From NCBI GenBank assembly GCA_964652025.1, contig CAZYZX010000012.1:62001-126000 (forward strand): DNA of 64,000 bases, in the 5' to 3' direction. The notes under the pieces were generated by a model. That model worked only from the letters and a program-made list of their open reading frames with translations, ran no database searches and was not told the DNA's origin. A program made the position numbers and the translations under genes. Below are positions 1 to 8,797 of the stretch, one piece after another (position 1 is the stretch's first letter; every line of letters starts with the position of its first letter). This DNA comes from JAEXOD01 sp964652025. GTDB taxonomy: Bacteria > Bacteroidota > Ignavibacteria > Ignavibacteriales > Melioribacteraceae.

Positions 1-2
1 CC

Positions 3-995
3 ACAGTAAAACATTTTGATATTAAAGAGCATAATGTAGTTCCCATTGTAGAAGCAATGGAGAGAATGGCTTTTTCATCAAGAGATTTGAACCGAGCAGC
101 TCAAATTTATGATATGATGTTAAAAGATAAAGATTGTACAATAATTTTAACTTTAGCAGGTTCTATTTTTAGTGCAGGGTTAAAAAAGATTGTTTACGAT
201 ATGGTTATGAATAATATGGTTGATGCAATTGTATCTACAGGTGCCTTAATGGTTGACCAAGATTTTTTTGAAGCATTAGGATTTAAACATTATCTCGGCT
301 CACCTTATAGCGATGATAATCTTTTAAGAGAATTACATATAGACCGTATTTATGATACATACATTGATGAAGACGAGTTAAGAATTTGTGACGAGACCAC
401 ACAAAAAATATTTGATAGCATGGTGCCAAAACCTTATTCATCTCGAGAATACTTAAAAGAATTTGGTAAATACTTAGAAGAAAATGGTGGACCAAAAGTT
501 GATGATAGCATTATTTATGCTGCATATAAAAAGAACGTTCCAATTTTTGTTCCTGCTTTTTCAGACTGCTCTGCAGGATTTGGTTTTGTAGTTCATCAAA
601 CTAATAATCCAGAAAAACATTGCTCAATAGATAGCGCAAAAGACTTTTTAGAGTTAACAAAAATTAAATTAGCTTCTAAAGAAACTGGTATTTTTATGAT
701 AGGTGGTGGCGTTCCTAAAAACTTTACACAAGATATAGTTGTTGCTGCAGATATTTTACAAGAAGATGCTCCAATGCACAAATATGCTGTTCAAATAACA
801 GTTGCAGATGTTAGAGATGGTGCGTTATCATCATCTACATTAAAGGAAGCTAGCAGCTGGGGTAAAGTAGAAACAACATTTGAACAAATGGTTTATTCCG
901 AAGCAACTTTAGCTTTCCCATTAATTGCGGGTTATGCTTATCATAAAGGAAGTTGGAAAAATAGAGAACCCAAAAACTTATCTAACATGTTTTAA
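3..995 (+). CDS. Deoxyhypusine-synthase-like enzyme (5' end outside window)
   Basis: The reading frame is open to the left edge, so the true start lies upstream; the internal ATG codons at 57 and 66 are not the start. The protein belongs to the deoxyhypusine/homospermidine synthase family, NAD-dependent enzymes that move an aminobutyl group from spermidine to an acceptor amine. The family's lysine is visible in the motif SSWGKVE near the C terminus, and glycine-rich stretches (MIGGGVPKNF) fit the NAD-binding fold. Bacteria lack eIF5A, so bacterial members are thought to act on small polyamines rather than on a protein; the exact substrate cannot be read from the sequence. It ends before a strong hairpin terminator. 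The family call is firm and the reaction is not. Confidence 0.85.
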   Translation, partial: TVKHFDIKEHNVVPIVEAMERMAFSSRDLNRAAQIYDMMLKDKDCTIILTLAGSIFSAGLKKIVYDMVMNNMVDAIVSTGALMVDQDFFEALGFKHYLGSPYSDDNLLRELHIDRIYDTYIDEDELRICDETTQKIFDSMVPKPYSSREYLKEFGKYLEENGGPKVDDSIIYAAYKKNVPIFVPAFSDCSAGFGFVVHQTNNPEKHCSIDSAKDFLELTKIKLASKETGIFMIGGGVPKNFTQDIVVAADILQEDAPMHKYAVQITVADVRDGALSSSTLKEASSWGKVETTFEQMVYSEATLAFPLIAGYAYHKGSWKNREPKNLSNMF

Positions 996-1018
996 TTGAT
1001 ATTTATTTATCAAATACT

Positions 1019-1048
1019 AAAAGTTTCCGAGCAATCGGAAACTTTTTT
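1019..1048 (+). terminator. Rho-independent terminator after the deoxyhypusine-synthase-like gene
   Basis: A perfect 10-bp stem (AAGTTTCCGA paired with TCGGAAACTT) closes a four-base loop and runs into six T residues. It starts about 23 bases after the stop codon. Confidence 0.85.
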
Positions 1049-1090
1049 ATTTTAAATATATTGTTTTAATTGCAGCGCTTTAAAATTAAG

Positions 1091-1130
1091 AGGGGTAGGT
1101 TAAAGCTTATAAGGCTTAAAACCTACCCCA
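1091..1130 (-). terminator. Hairpin downstream of dnaK, probable terminator
   Basis: The inverted repeat AGGGGTAGGTT / AACCTACCCC, with a further short internal pairing (AAGC/GCTT), lies about 30 bases beyond the dnaK stop on the minus strand. The stem is GC-rich in very AT-rich surroundings. The T-run after it on the minus strand is short and interrupted, so termination is likely but not certain. Confidence 0.55.
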
Positions 1131-1160
1131 TAAAATGGAGCCTATGATTGATTTATACTA

Positions 1161-3089
1161 CTATTTATCGTCGTCAACTACTTCGTAAGCAGCATCTTGA
1201 ACGTCTTTATCTGTTTTAGAACGTTGCTGCCCACCATCAGTATTTTGAGAAGAACCACCAGTTGAACCAGCACCTGGATTTTGTGGACCAGCTTGCTGAT
1301 ACATTTGTTGCGATACTTCGTTCCAAACTTTGGTTAAGTTATCTGTAGCTGCTTTAATGTTTTCGGTATTATTACCTGCAATAGCATCTTCAACTTTTTT
1401 AACTTCGTTTTCTAAACGAGCATAAAGTTCAGGTGTCATCTTGTCTTTAAGTTCAGACATTTGTTTTTTAGTTTGGAAAACTAAGTTATCTGCATTGTTT
1501 TTAATTTCTACTGCTTCTTTTCTGCGTTTATCTTCTTCTGCATGCTCTTTAGCTGCTTTTTTCATTCTTTCTATTTCATCTTTAGATAAACCACTTGAAG
1601 CAGTAATCTTTATACTTTGCTCTTTGTTAGTAGCTTTATCTTTTGCAGATACATGTAGTATACCGTTAGCGTCTATATCAAAAGTTACTTCAATTTGTGG
1701 TACACCGCGTGGTGCAGGTGGAATGCCATCTAAATTAAATCTGCCAAGTGTTCTGTTATCAGCAGCCATTGGGCGCTCACCCTGCAATACGTGAATTTCT
1801 ACAGAAGGCTGGTTATCTGAAGCGGTGCTAAATACTTCACTTTTCTTTGTTGGTATTGTAGTATTAGCAGGAATTAATGTAGTCATAACTCCGCCTAAAG
1901 TTTCAATACCTAAAGAAAGTGGAGTAACGTCTAATAAAAGAACGTCTTTAACATCACCAGCTAACACGCCACCCTGAATAGCAGCACCAATAGCAACAAC
2001 TTCATCTGGGTTAACACCTTTATGAGGTTCTTTTTTAAATAAGTTTCTTACTATTTCTTGAACTTTAGGAATACGTGTGCTACCACCAACTAAAATAACT
2101 TCATCAATTTGAGAAATTGAAACGCCTGCATCTTGAATTGCTTTTTGACATGGTTCAATTGTTCTATTTAATATATCATCTACAAGTTGTTCAAATTTAG
2201 CGCGAGTTAAGCTAATATTTAAGTGCTTTGGACCGTCTTGAGTAGCTGTAATAAACGGTAAATTAATATCTGTTTGTAAAGATGACGAAAGTTCTATTTT
2301 AGCTTTTTCTGCAGCTTCTTTTAAGCGTTGTAAAGCCATAGCATCTTTTCTTAAATCGATGCCATCAGTTTTTAAGAATTCATCTGCTAAAAAGTCAATT
2401 AATCTTTTATCGATATCATCACCGCCTAAGTGAGTATCGCCATTGGTGGATTTAACTTCAAAAACGCCATCACCAATTTGTAAAATGCTTATATCAAATG
2501 TACCGCCACCAAAGTCGTAAACTGCAACAATTTCTTCTTTACCTTTTTTATCTAAACCGTAAGCTAAAGCAGCGGCAGTAGGTTCATTTATAATACGTTT
2601 AACTGTTAAACCAGCAATCTCGCCAGCGTCTTTAGTTGCTTGTCTTTGTGCATCGTTAAAGTAAGCTGGAACAGTAATAACAGCTTCGTTAACAGTAGTT
2701 CCTAAATAGTCTTCAGCTGTTTTTTTCATTTTTTGTAAAATCATTGCGCTAATTTCTGGTGGTGAATATAATTTATCACCAATTCTTACTCTAGCAGTTC
2801 TGTTATCGCCTTCTTCAACTTTGTAAGGTACTTCTTCAATTTCGCGACGCACTTCTTCAATTCTGCGTCCCATAAATCTTTTTATAGAAAATATGGTATT
2901 AGTCGGATTTGTTACTGCTTGTCTTTTTGCCGGTTGTCCCACTAATCTTTCACCAGTTTTAGTAAATGCAACAATAGATGGAGTAGTTCTTCCACCTTCG
3001 CTATTTGGAATAACAACCGGTTCGTTTCCTTCCATTACAGCAACGCACGAGTTTGTTGTTCCTAAGTCAATTCCTATTATTTTGCTCAT
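1161..3089 (-). CDS. dnaK: Molecular chaperone DnaK (Hsp70)
   Basis: Cytosolic ATP-dependent chaperone that binds exposed hydrophobic peptide segments together with DnaJ and GrpE. The N terminus shows the Hsp70 signature GIDLGTTNSC, the nucleotide-binding domain has VYDFGGGTFD and the linker region reads DVLLLDVTPLSLG. The C terminus is a low-complexity G/S/Q stretch ending in EVVDDDK, as in most bacterial DnaK. Two ATGs are possible six bases apart; the sequence GGAG lies one base from the upstream ATG but seven from the downstream one, so the 642-residue form starting MSKIIG is chosen. dnaJ and grpE are not adjacent. The long upstream gap carries several ATATGAC half-sites that may regulate it. 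Confidence 0.98.
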   Translation of the reverse strand: MSKIIGIDLGTTNSCVAVMEGNEPVVIPNSEGGRTTPSIVAFTKTGERLVGQPAKRQAVTNPTNTIFSIKRFMGRRIEEVRREIEEVPYKVEEGDNRTARVRIGDKLYSPPEISAMILQKMKKTAEDYLGTTVNEAVITVPAYFNDAQRQATKDAGEIAGLTVKRIINEPTAAALAYGLDKKGKEEIVAVYDFGGGTFDISILQIGDGVFEVKSTNGDTHLGGDDIDKRLIDFLADEFLKTDGIDLRKDAMALQRLKEAAEKAKIELSSSLQTDINLPFITATQDGPKHLNISLTRAKFEQLVDDILNRTIEPCQKAIQDAGVSISQIDEVILVGGSTRIPKVQEIVRNLFKKEPHKGVNPDEVVAIGAAIQGGVLAGDVKDVLLLDVTPLSLGIETLGGVMTTLIPANTTIPTKKSEVFSTASDNQPSVEIHVLQGERPMAADNRTLGRFNLDGIPPAPRGVPQIEVTFDIDANGILHVSAKDKATNKEQSIKITASSGLSKDEIERMKKAAKEHAEEDKRRKEAVEIKNNADNLVFQTKKQMSELKDKMTPELYARLENEVKKVEDAIAGNNTENIKAATDNLTKVWNEVSQQMYQQAGPQNPGAGSTGGSSQNTDGGQQRSKTDKDVQDAAYEVVDDDK

Positions 3090-3279
3090 ATTCATTCTCC
3101 TTATTTATGGCTTTCGCCTGTTATTAATTAATCGGTTTTATAAAACAATTACCGTGCCATAAGAAATTTGACTGGTGTTTTTGGTAAATTTTTATTGAAA
3201 TTAGTTATAACTATTTATTTTATAATAACTTAGAAGTTTTAATAAATTAAAGCGGACTTATATTTTTTAGTGCAGTATT

Positions 3280-3353
3280 ATATGACAAAACGTCATACCA
3301 TGTGCTTTTGGGGTAAATAAAAGGTGTATGTCATATAAATATGACAATATGAC
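3280..3353. promoter_or_regulatory. Cluster of five ATATGAC half-sites upstream of dnaK
   Basis: The heptamer ATATGAC, or its reverse complement GTCATAT, occurs at 3280-3286, 3292-3298 (last base differs), 3330-3336, 3339-3345 and 3347-3353. The pair 3330-3345 is a perfect dyad with a two-base centre, and 3280-3297 is a dyad with a five-base centre. This looks like an operator array for an unidentified dimeric regulator. It lies between the end of the PerM-like gene and dnaK, both minus strand, so dnaK is the natural target. It is not the classic CIRCE element. Confidence 0.5.
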
Positions 3354-3357
3354 AGTA

Positions 3358-4416
3358 TTAAAGGCGGGAGATTTGAAATCTTTTAAATCCGTGATAAATT
3401 TCGAAAGCGGCAGTTTTAATTACAGTTGCAACAGGTACGGCAAGCAACATACCAATTACACTTAAAAGTTGGTTGCCAATTATAATTAAAATAATAATAA
3501 CAAGCGGGTGCATATCTGTAGATTTAGAGAAAATATTAGGTTGAACAAATCCGTTATCAAAGGTGTAAATTACTAAAAATGTTAAAGTAATAGAGGGGAG
3601 CATTGTTAAATCCCCAAACTGAATAATTGAAATAATAATTGCGGGCAAACCACCAATTAAAGGTCCAAAATAAGGTACAAGGTGACCAATACCAGCAATA
3701 AAGCCAATAGAAACAGAATTTTGCACGCCTAATATAGAAAGTGCAATTGCAACAGAAACACCAACAAAAGTAGCATCTAAAATCCAACCTCTAACAAATC
3801 TACCCAACTGCTCGCCAATTTTACCTAAAACCAAATAAGACATTTCAAAATATCTATTGGGCATTAAATTTACTATTCCTTTATGAATACGTTTTGTATC
3901 TTTAAGAATAAAGAAAGTCATAAAGGGGATAATTACTAAAGCAGCAATTACAGAAAAAATGCCAGTAAGAATTTTGGAGATATTGCTAAAAACATTAGAG
4001 AAAAGATCTGTTGTAGATTCTAAAACATATTTATTGAGGTCTAAATTTTTAGTAAAAGGGATATATCTTTTAATAAACTTTTGAACTTGGCTTAAGAATG
4101 CGGAAATTTTATCTTGGTTTAAGTTTTGGTAAATAACTTCGAATTGGCTTATAAGTTTAGGTAATAGAAAAGAAATAGCTAAAGCTAAAAAGCTTGTTAC
4201 TAAAAGAAAAACTAAAATAGTGCCACCGGTTCGTCTAATGCCAAGTTTTTCTAAATTAGTAACTACAGGGTTAAAAATTAGCGCTATAAGGGTAGAAATA
4301 GCAAGCAAGATGAAGATATCCAAAAAGATATAAAATAAGAAAAAAATACCAACAATAGCTGATATATAAAGGGCATACTTTTTAATAGAAGTTATGTTGG
4401 ATTGTTGAACAGGCAT
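3358..4416 (-). CDS. AI-2E family transporter / PerM-like membrane protein
   Basis: A 352-residue polytopic inner-membrane protein of the PerM/YdiK (AI-2E transporter) family. It shows two N-terminal membrane segments, a soluble helical stretch (about residues 95-150) and several C-terminal membrane segments with the family feature GLVPYFGP-like, here GHLVPYFGP. Members export or exchange small solutes; some act as sodium/proton antiporters and one as an autoinducer-2 exporter, so the substrate cannot be assigned. It is encoded upstream of dnaK on the same strand, but the 260-base gap between them argues against simple co-transcription. Confidence 0.85.
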   Translation of the reverse strand: MPVQQSNITSIKKYALYISAIVGIFFLFYIFLDIFILLAISTLIALIFNPVVTNLEKLGIRRTGGTILVFLLVTSFLALAISFLLPKLISQFEVIYQNLNQDKISAFLSQVQKFIKRYIPFTKNLDLNKYVLESTTDLFSNVFSNISKILTGIFSVIAALVIIPFMTFFILKDTKRIHKGIVNLMPNRYFEMSYLVLGKIGEQLGRFVRGWILDATFVGVSVAIALSILGVQNSVSIGFIAGIGHLVPYFGPLIGGLPAIIISIIQFGDLTMLPSITLTFLVIYTFDNGFVQPNIFSKSTDMHPLVIIILIIIGNQLLSVIGMLLAVPVATVIKTAAFEIYHGFKRFQISRL

Positions 4417-4491
4417 ATATATCTTTTTAAATTATTACGTAAAATTAAATAAATTAATATCTAATTACAAAAAAAAATGTTACAATTTTAG

Positions 4492-4500
4492 TATATTTAC
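4492..4500 (+). promoter_or_regulatory. TATATTTAC box upstream of pta
   Basis: The sequence TATATTTAC lies about 30 bases before the pta ATG. It resembles the -7 element (TAnnTTTG) of Bacteroidota housekeeping promoters, and the same box recurs before tetR, olsF and sua5 in this window. No clear -33 TTTG partner is visible here. Confidence 0.35.
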
Positions 4501-4529
4501 ATATCAAAACAAAAAAATTAAGGTAAAAG

Positions 4530-5510
4530 ATGGCAGGTTTAAATTTAATTGAGAGTATTAAAGAAAAAGCAGCGGCAAGAAAAAAAACAATAGTATTGCC
4601 AGAGTCACAAGATGAAAGAGTGTTAAAAGCTGCGGAAAGATTAGTTAAAGAAGGTATATGCAGTGTAATTTTGTTAGGTAATGAAGAAAAGGTGAGAAAG
4701 GATGCAGCTGATTTGGGAGTTAGCTTAACGGGTGTAAGAATAATTGACCAATTAAAATCTGACAAATTAAGTGATTTTGCTAATATTTACTATAATTTGC
4801 GCAAGCACAAAGGGATGACCATTGAAAAAGCACACGAGACTATGAAGCACGAACTATTTTTTGGTGCTATGATGGTAAAAGAAAATATGGCAGATGGCTT
4901 TGTTAGCGGCAGTGCCTCGCCAACGGCAGATGTTATGCGTGCAGCTATTCAATGTGTAGGAATGCCAGAAGGTATTTCGATTGTAAGCAGTTTCTTTTTA
5001 ATGGTATTTCCAGAAAAAGTTATTAGTTTTGCAGATTGTGCAGTGGTGCCAAACCCAGATGCAAAACAATTAGCAGATATAGCAATTACAACAGCAGATA
5101 ACCACAAAAAGTTAACAGGGGAAGAGCCTTACGTTGCGATGCTTTCTTTTAGCACTAAAGGAAGTGCACAACATGAACTTGTTGATAAAGTTATTGAAGC
5201 TACAAAAATAGCACAAGAGAAAAGACCAGATTTAAATATTGATGGCGAGCTTCAGTTTGACGCAGCTACTGTTGAATCTATTGGTAAAAAGAAAGCTCCA
5301 GGAAGTAAAGTTGCAGGACACGCAAATGTGTTAGTATTTCCAGACTTACAGGCTGGTAACATTGGTTACAAAATTGCTCAGCGTTTAGGTGGCGCAGAAG
5401 CTGTTGGACCAGTTGTTCAAGGATTGAAGAAACCTTTGTTCGATTTATCGAGAGGCTGCAGCGTAGATGATATAGTTAGTACATCGGCAATTGCGGCATT
5501 AATGGCATAA
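4530..5510 (+). CDS. pta: Phosphate acetyltransferase
   Basis: Cytosolic enzyme interconverting acetyl-CoA and acetyl phosphate, normally paired with acetate kinase for acetate formation or assimilation. The 326-residue length matches the short, single-domain Pta class without the N-terminal DRTGG regulatory domain. Family features include TIVLPESQDERVLKAA at the N terminus, GSASPTADVMRAAIQ, and the C-terminal NIGYKIAQRLGGAEAVGPVVQG. The start ATG has AAGG a few bases upstream. No ackA is adjacent. A strong terminator follows. Phosphate butyryltransferase is a relative but its motifs fit less well. Confidence 0.93.
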   Translation: MAGLNLIESIKEKAAARKKTIVLPESQDERVLKAAERLVKEGICSVILLGNEEKVRKDAADLGVSLTGVRIIDQLKSDKLSDFANIYYNLRKHKGMTIEKAHETMKHELFFGAMMVKENMADGFVSGSASPTADVMRAAIQCVGMPEGISIVSSFFLMVFPEKVISFADCAVVPNPDAKQLADIAITTADNHKKLTGEEPYVAMLSFSTKGSAQHELVDKVIEATKIAQEKRPDLNIDGELQFDAATVESIGKKKAPGSKVAGHANVLVFPDLQAGNIGYKIAQRLGGAEAVGPVVQGLKKPLFDLSRGCSVDDIVSTSAIAALMA

Positions 5511-5528
5511 TAAGTATTATTAATTTAT

Positions 5529-5568
5529 AACGGAACTTAAGAGTAAAATTTTAAGTTCCGTTTTTTTT
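5529..5568 (+). terminator. Rho-independent terminator after pta
   Basis: A 12-bp stem (AACGGAACTTAA paired with TTAAGTTCCGTT) is followed by a run of eight T residues, immediately downstream of the pta stop codon. Confidence 0.9.
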
Positions 5569-5593
5569 AGATATTATTGAACGATAAAGAATT

Positions 5594-6586
5594 ATGAATG
5601 TTTTGGTTGTAGAAGATAATCCTTCTATGAGAACTTTGTTAAGAAGGATTTTTGATAAAAATAAATTTTTTGTTACAGCTTGTGCAGATGGTAAAGAAGC
5701 AATAGAGGAACTGGCAAAAAATTACTACGACATTATTTTAACCGATTGGATGATGCCAAAAGTTGATGGCATTGAATTAATTAAATTTATTAGGCAAAAC
5801 ATAAAGCCGGATCCAATAGTTATTATGGTTACTGCATTAGCCAGTAAACAAGCTCAAAACCAAGCGTTAAACTCGGGTGCAGATGAATACATAACAAAAC
5901 CTTATCAAGCAACGGAAATTATACTAAAAGTTGAAAATTTGCTTTTGAGAAAAGCGCAAGGGGAAAATTTTAAGAGTATTGATTTTGTAAAAGTTAACGC
6001 AAGCATAAATAATTTTTATGGTGTTGCAGTTGCAGCAAGTACAGGTGGACCGCAAGCTTTATTAGAATTTTATAAATTACTAAAACCAACATCCAAAGCA
6101 GCATTTTTTACAGTATTGCATGCACCAGCTTGGATGCTTATCTCTTTTTCTGAAAGATTGCAAAAAGAAACTAAGCTTAAAATTAAATTAGCAGAAGATG
6201 GAATGGATATTTACCCAGGTGAGGTATATTTAGCACCGGGTAATTTTCACATGGGGATTAATTCTGCTACAAAAAAAATTTGTTTATTAGATACACCACC
6301 AGAAAATTTTGTAAAACCGGCAGCAGACCCAACATTTAGATCGGTTGCTGAAACATTTGGAAAAAACTCAATAGGTGTAGTGCTAACTGGAATGGGACAT
6401 GATGGCAGCATTGGTTGTGGATATATTAAAGCTGCAGGCGGCTTAGTTATTGCCCAAGACCCAAAAGATGCATTACTAAGCAGCATGCCACAAACGGTTG
6501 TTGATTTAAAATTAGCTTCAATTATTACAAAACTTATCGAAATTCCAGAAATAATTAATAATTACATTAATAATCATAAAAAGTAA
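5594..6586 (+). CDS. CheB-type response regulator, protein-glutamate methylesterase
   Basis: A receiver domain (about residues 1-120, phospho-acceptor Asp51 in LTDWMMPKVDG) is joined to a CheB methylesterase domain (about 140-325). The catalytic triad can be placed: Ser149 in AASTGGP, His176 in LHAP and Asp270 in GMGHDG. CheB removes methyl groups from chemoreceptor glutamates to adapt chemotaxis signalling. The usual QHM around the histidine reads LHA here. No cheR, cheA or receptor gene is nearby, so it is an orphan, and a role in a non-motility signalling pathway is possible. It ends one base before the convergent MEMO gene. Confidence 0.85.
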   Translation: MNVLVVEDNPSMRTLLRRIFDKNKFFVTACADGKEAIEELAKNYYDIILTDWMMPKVDGIELIKFIRQNIKPDPIVIMVTALASKQAQNQALNSGADEYITKPYQATEIILKVENLLLRKAQGENFKSIDFVKVNASINNFYGVAVAASTGGPQALLEFYKLLKPTSKAAFFTVLHAPAWMLISFSERLQKETKLKIKLAEDGMDIYPGEVYLAPGNFHMGINSATKKICLLDTPPENFVKPAADPTFRSVAETFGKNSIGVVLTGMGHDGSIGCGYIKAAGGLVIAQDPKDALLSSMPQTVVDLKLASIITKLIEIPEIINNYINNHKK

Positions 6587-7414
6587 TTAGTTTTTATAAA
6601 CTATAGCTGCAAGATATCCAACTACTTCACTTTTATCTTTTGTAACTTCCGATGAATCTGTGCGGTGCAAAACTTCCGCTTTGTTATAATTAAGCAAGTT
6701 AGCAAGTTTCATTAAAGTATAAATTGCACCACCACCACAAGCTTCACAATTTTCTTTTTCTAAATCTTTTATTAAGCCGTCAAAATCGAAAGTATTAATT
6801 CTGTTTATTACAATATTATCAAGTTTTTTAGCTGTTTCTACATCATGAAAGTGGGAAAGATCTGAGCTAGCAACAACAATTGAACTATCATCCCAAACAG
6901 TAGCTAATTTTTGTGCAAGCTCATCTAAAAATTCTTTTTTTTGATAGCCAATAACAATTGGTATTAAAGTAAAATCACTATAAATGGTTTGTAAAAAAGG
7001 CAATTCTACTTCTAAAGCGTGCTCTAAGCCATGTCCTTTTGTACCTAAAAAAATAGAATATGCATTTTGGGTAATAGCGTTAGCTAATTCAGCATTAACG
7101 GGAATATTCCCCAAAGGAGTTTGATAATAATCCCCACTATAAACACAAATACCATTAAAAAACTCCCTATGGCTTGGGGAAAGCACGTATACATTTTTAA
7201 TATTAAGGTGTTTAATAGCATTAAAAGCAAAAGCAGCAGTAGAACCGCTATAAATATAACCCGCATGAGGGGCAACGATACCAATAATATTATTATAAGA
7301 TTTATGAGGAATGTTTTTAGCTAATAAATCATTAATAAAAAAAGAAAGCTCATTTTTATCAGCAGGGTAAAACATTCCCGCAACGGCAGGTTTGCGTATT
7401 AAATTATTGCTCAT
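6587..7414 (-). CDS. MEMO family protein (AmmeMemoRadiSam system protein B)
   Basis: A 275-residue member of the MEMO1 family, structurally related to class III extradiol ring-cleaving dioxygenases. The metal ligands known from human MEMO1 (His49, His81, Cys244) correspond to His50 in APHAGY, His82 in SPSH and Cys226 in EACGGG, so the metal site is intact. Bacterial and archaeal members are encoded beside AMMECR1 and a radical SAM enzyme in the uncharacterised AmmeMemoRadiSam system. Here the gene overlaps the AMMECR1 gene by 11 bases, and together with tnaA and a DUF4905-like gene it forms one compact minus-strand unit. The radical SAM partner is not in the window. The biochemical role is unknown. 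Confidence 0.9.
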   Translation of the reverse strand: MSNNLIRKPAVAGMFYPADKNELSFFINDLLAKNIPHKSYNNIIGIVAPHAGYIYSGSTAAFAFNAIKHLNIKNVYVLSPSHREFFNGICVYSGDYYQTPLGNIPVNAELANAITQNAYSIFLGTKGHGLEHALEVELPFLQTIYSDFTLIPIVIGYQKKEFLDELAQKLATVWDDSSIVVASSDLSHFHDVETAKKLDNIVINRINTFDFDGLIKDLEKENCEACGGGAIYTLMKLANLLNYNKAEVLHRTDSSEVTKDKSEVVGYLAAIVYKN

Positions 7415-7976
7415 GTATACCTCTCAATTCTTTTTCTGAAAACACAGTTGCAGTAAACATTTCGATATTCAGAGTGCGCTCTTGCCAAAGGTTATGTGGT
7501 AATCCTGCTTTAAGGCACAGAGAGGATAGAAATTGCCATTTATCCATATTATGTTCAATAGGAACTTGAGGCAAAAGTAACCCACGTCTGCCAAATTCAC
7601 TAACAATTAAGCCATGCTTGCCAACTATTATTTCATCATAGCTATTCATTTTAACAGGAGGGGAAAGTATAGAAATTTCGATTTCAATTAAATCTAATTC
7701 ATTCTTTTTTAGTGGTAAAAAGCGCGGGTCACGGAATGCGGCTTGTATAGCAGCATTATAAATAGTTTCGTGTAGAGGGTCATCGCTTATAATGTAACCA
7801 ATACATCCACGTAGCTCGCCATATTTATGTAAAGTAACAAATGCACCCGCTTCGGTTTTTAATACTGGGTATTTTTCTAAATCAAAATCTACTTCGCTAT
7901 TTATTCCCAAGTAATTTGATATAGCAGAACGGGCAATTTTTAACATAATCTTTTTTTCTTCGTAGGTTAAGTCCAT
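7404..7976 (-). CDS. AMMECR1 domain protein (AmmeMemoRadiSam system protein A)
   Basis: A 190-residue single-domain protein with the invariant AMMECR1 motif LRGCIG at residues 55-60 and a conserved AFRDPRF-type segment (AAFRDPRFLPL). The conserved cysteine motif has been proposed to be an active or binding site, but no reaction is established for the family. It starts 3 bases after the stop of the DUF4905-like gene and overlaps the MEMO gene by 11 bases, so the genes are very likely translationally linked. Family assignment is secure; function is not known. Confidence 0.92.
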   Translation of the reverse strand: MDLTYEEKKIMLKIARSAISNYLGINSEVDFDLEKYPVLKTEAGAFVTLHKYGELRGCIGYIISDDPLHETIYNAAIQAAFRDPRFLPLKKNELDLIEIEISILSPPVKMNSYDEIIVGKHGLIVSEFGRRGLLLPQVPIEHNMDKWQFLSSLCLKAGLPHNLWQERTLNIEMFTATVFSEKELRGIHEQ

Positions 7977-7979
7977 ATC

Positions 7980-8795
7980 CTACTCCAATTTATAAATAAT
8001 TAACTCTGTTTTATCTTTCAATAAAAATAAATAATTTTTATATGTAAAAAAAGATTCTGGCACAAAGCCTTTAACATTTTTATTTAGGATAATTTCCTCA
8101 GTTATTTTTTCTTTATCGGTATCTAAAGCAATAAAATAATTATCAATTCCTTTATTGGTTAATAAGTGAAAATTACAAAAAATAAAATTTTCGTAAAACA
8201 TAACTTGAGGTGTAAATTTAAGAGGAAATTTTTTAGTATATTTATCCAAAGTTTTAGATAATAAATCATTATCGGTTAAGTTAAAATTATCTGGATAATC
8301 ATAAAAATCGTAATTAAATTTATCTACAAAATTATTGTGCATAATTTCAATTTCTTCTAAAGGAAGGCTAATATTTTCTAAAAACTCTCCATTTTGTAAA
8401 TCTAATTTAACAAGCTGCGTTTCTTCAAAGCCTTGTTTTTGAGCTATTAAATAATCCTCATCAACAATAAAAAACCGATAGTTAGGGTTTTCCCAAATAA
8501 TTGCATCTTTAGTTAAATCATATGCAATAATGCCAGAGTGGATTGGTAAATCTGGCTTAACAAATTTATGGAAGTAAACCATATTGCCAAAATAAGATTC
8601 CACGGCAATCCAGACATTATCGGGAAGATTTATTTTATTACGAATAACGTTTTTAGAAGGAATATTTATAAAAAAGTAAGAGACTTCTTTTGTATCGTTA
8701 TCCCGCGATTCTATCATTAAGTCATCTTTATCGTTAATTAGCAATCGCCAAAGTTGCTTGTTAGATGAAAACGAGTAATATTTTTTTAGTTTCAT
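7980..8795 (-). CDS. DUF4905-like protein, function unknown
   Basis: A 271-residue protein without signal peptide or membrane segments. The N terminus (LKKYYSFSSNKQLWRLL) and the spread of short beta-strand-like segments (for example IAYDLTKDAIIWENP, LVKLDLQNGEFLENI) suggest a beta-rich, possibly propeller-like fold. It resembles proteins annotated DUF4905 in Bacteroidota and relatives; that match is from memory of the family and needs a profile search. It lies 2 bases downstream of tnaA and 3 bases upstream of the AMMECR1 gene, so it belongs to the same operon. Confidence 0.7.
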   Translation of the reverse strand: MKLKKYYSFSSNKQLWRLLINDKDDLMIESRDNDTKEVSYFFINIPSKNVIRNKINLPDNVWIAVESYFGNMVYFHKFVKPDLPIHSGIIAYDLTKDAIIWENPNYRFFIVDEDYLIAQKQGFEETQLVKLDLQNGEFLENISLPLEEIEIMHNNFVDKFNYDFYDYPDNFNLTDNDLLSKTLDKYTKKFPLKFTPQVMFYENFIFCNFHLLTNKGIDNYFIALDTDKEKITEEIILNKNVKGFVPESFFTYKNYLFLLKDKTELIIYKLE

Positions 8796-8797
8796 AT

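Noticed and set aside
1441..1794. Plus-strand 117-codon frame inside dnaK
   Set aside because: It is a shadow of dnaK codon usage on the complementary strand.
2893..3162. Plus-strand open frame opposite the start of dnaK
   Set aside because: It lies mostly inside dnaK on the other strand, has no ribosome site and no recognisable family.
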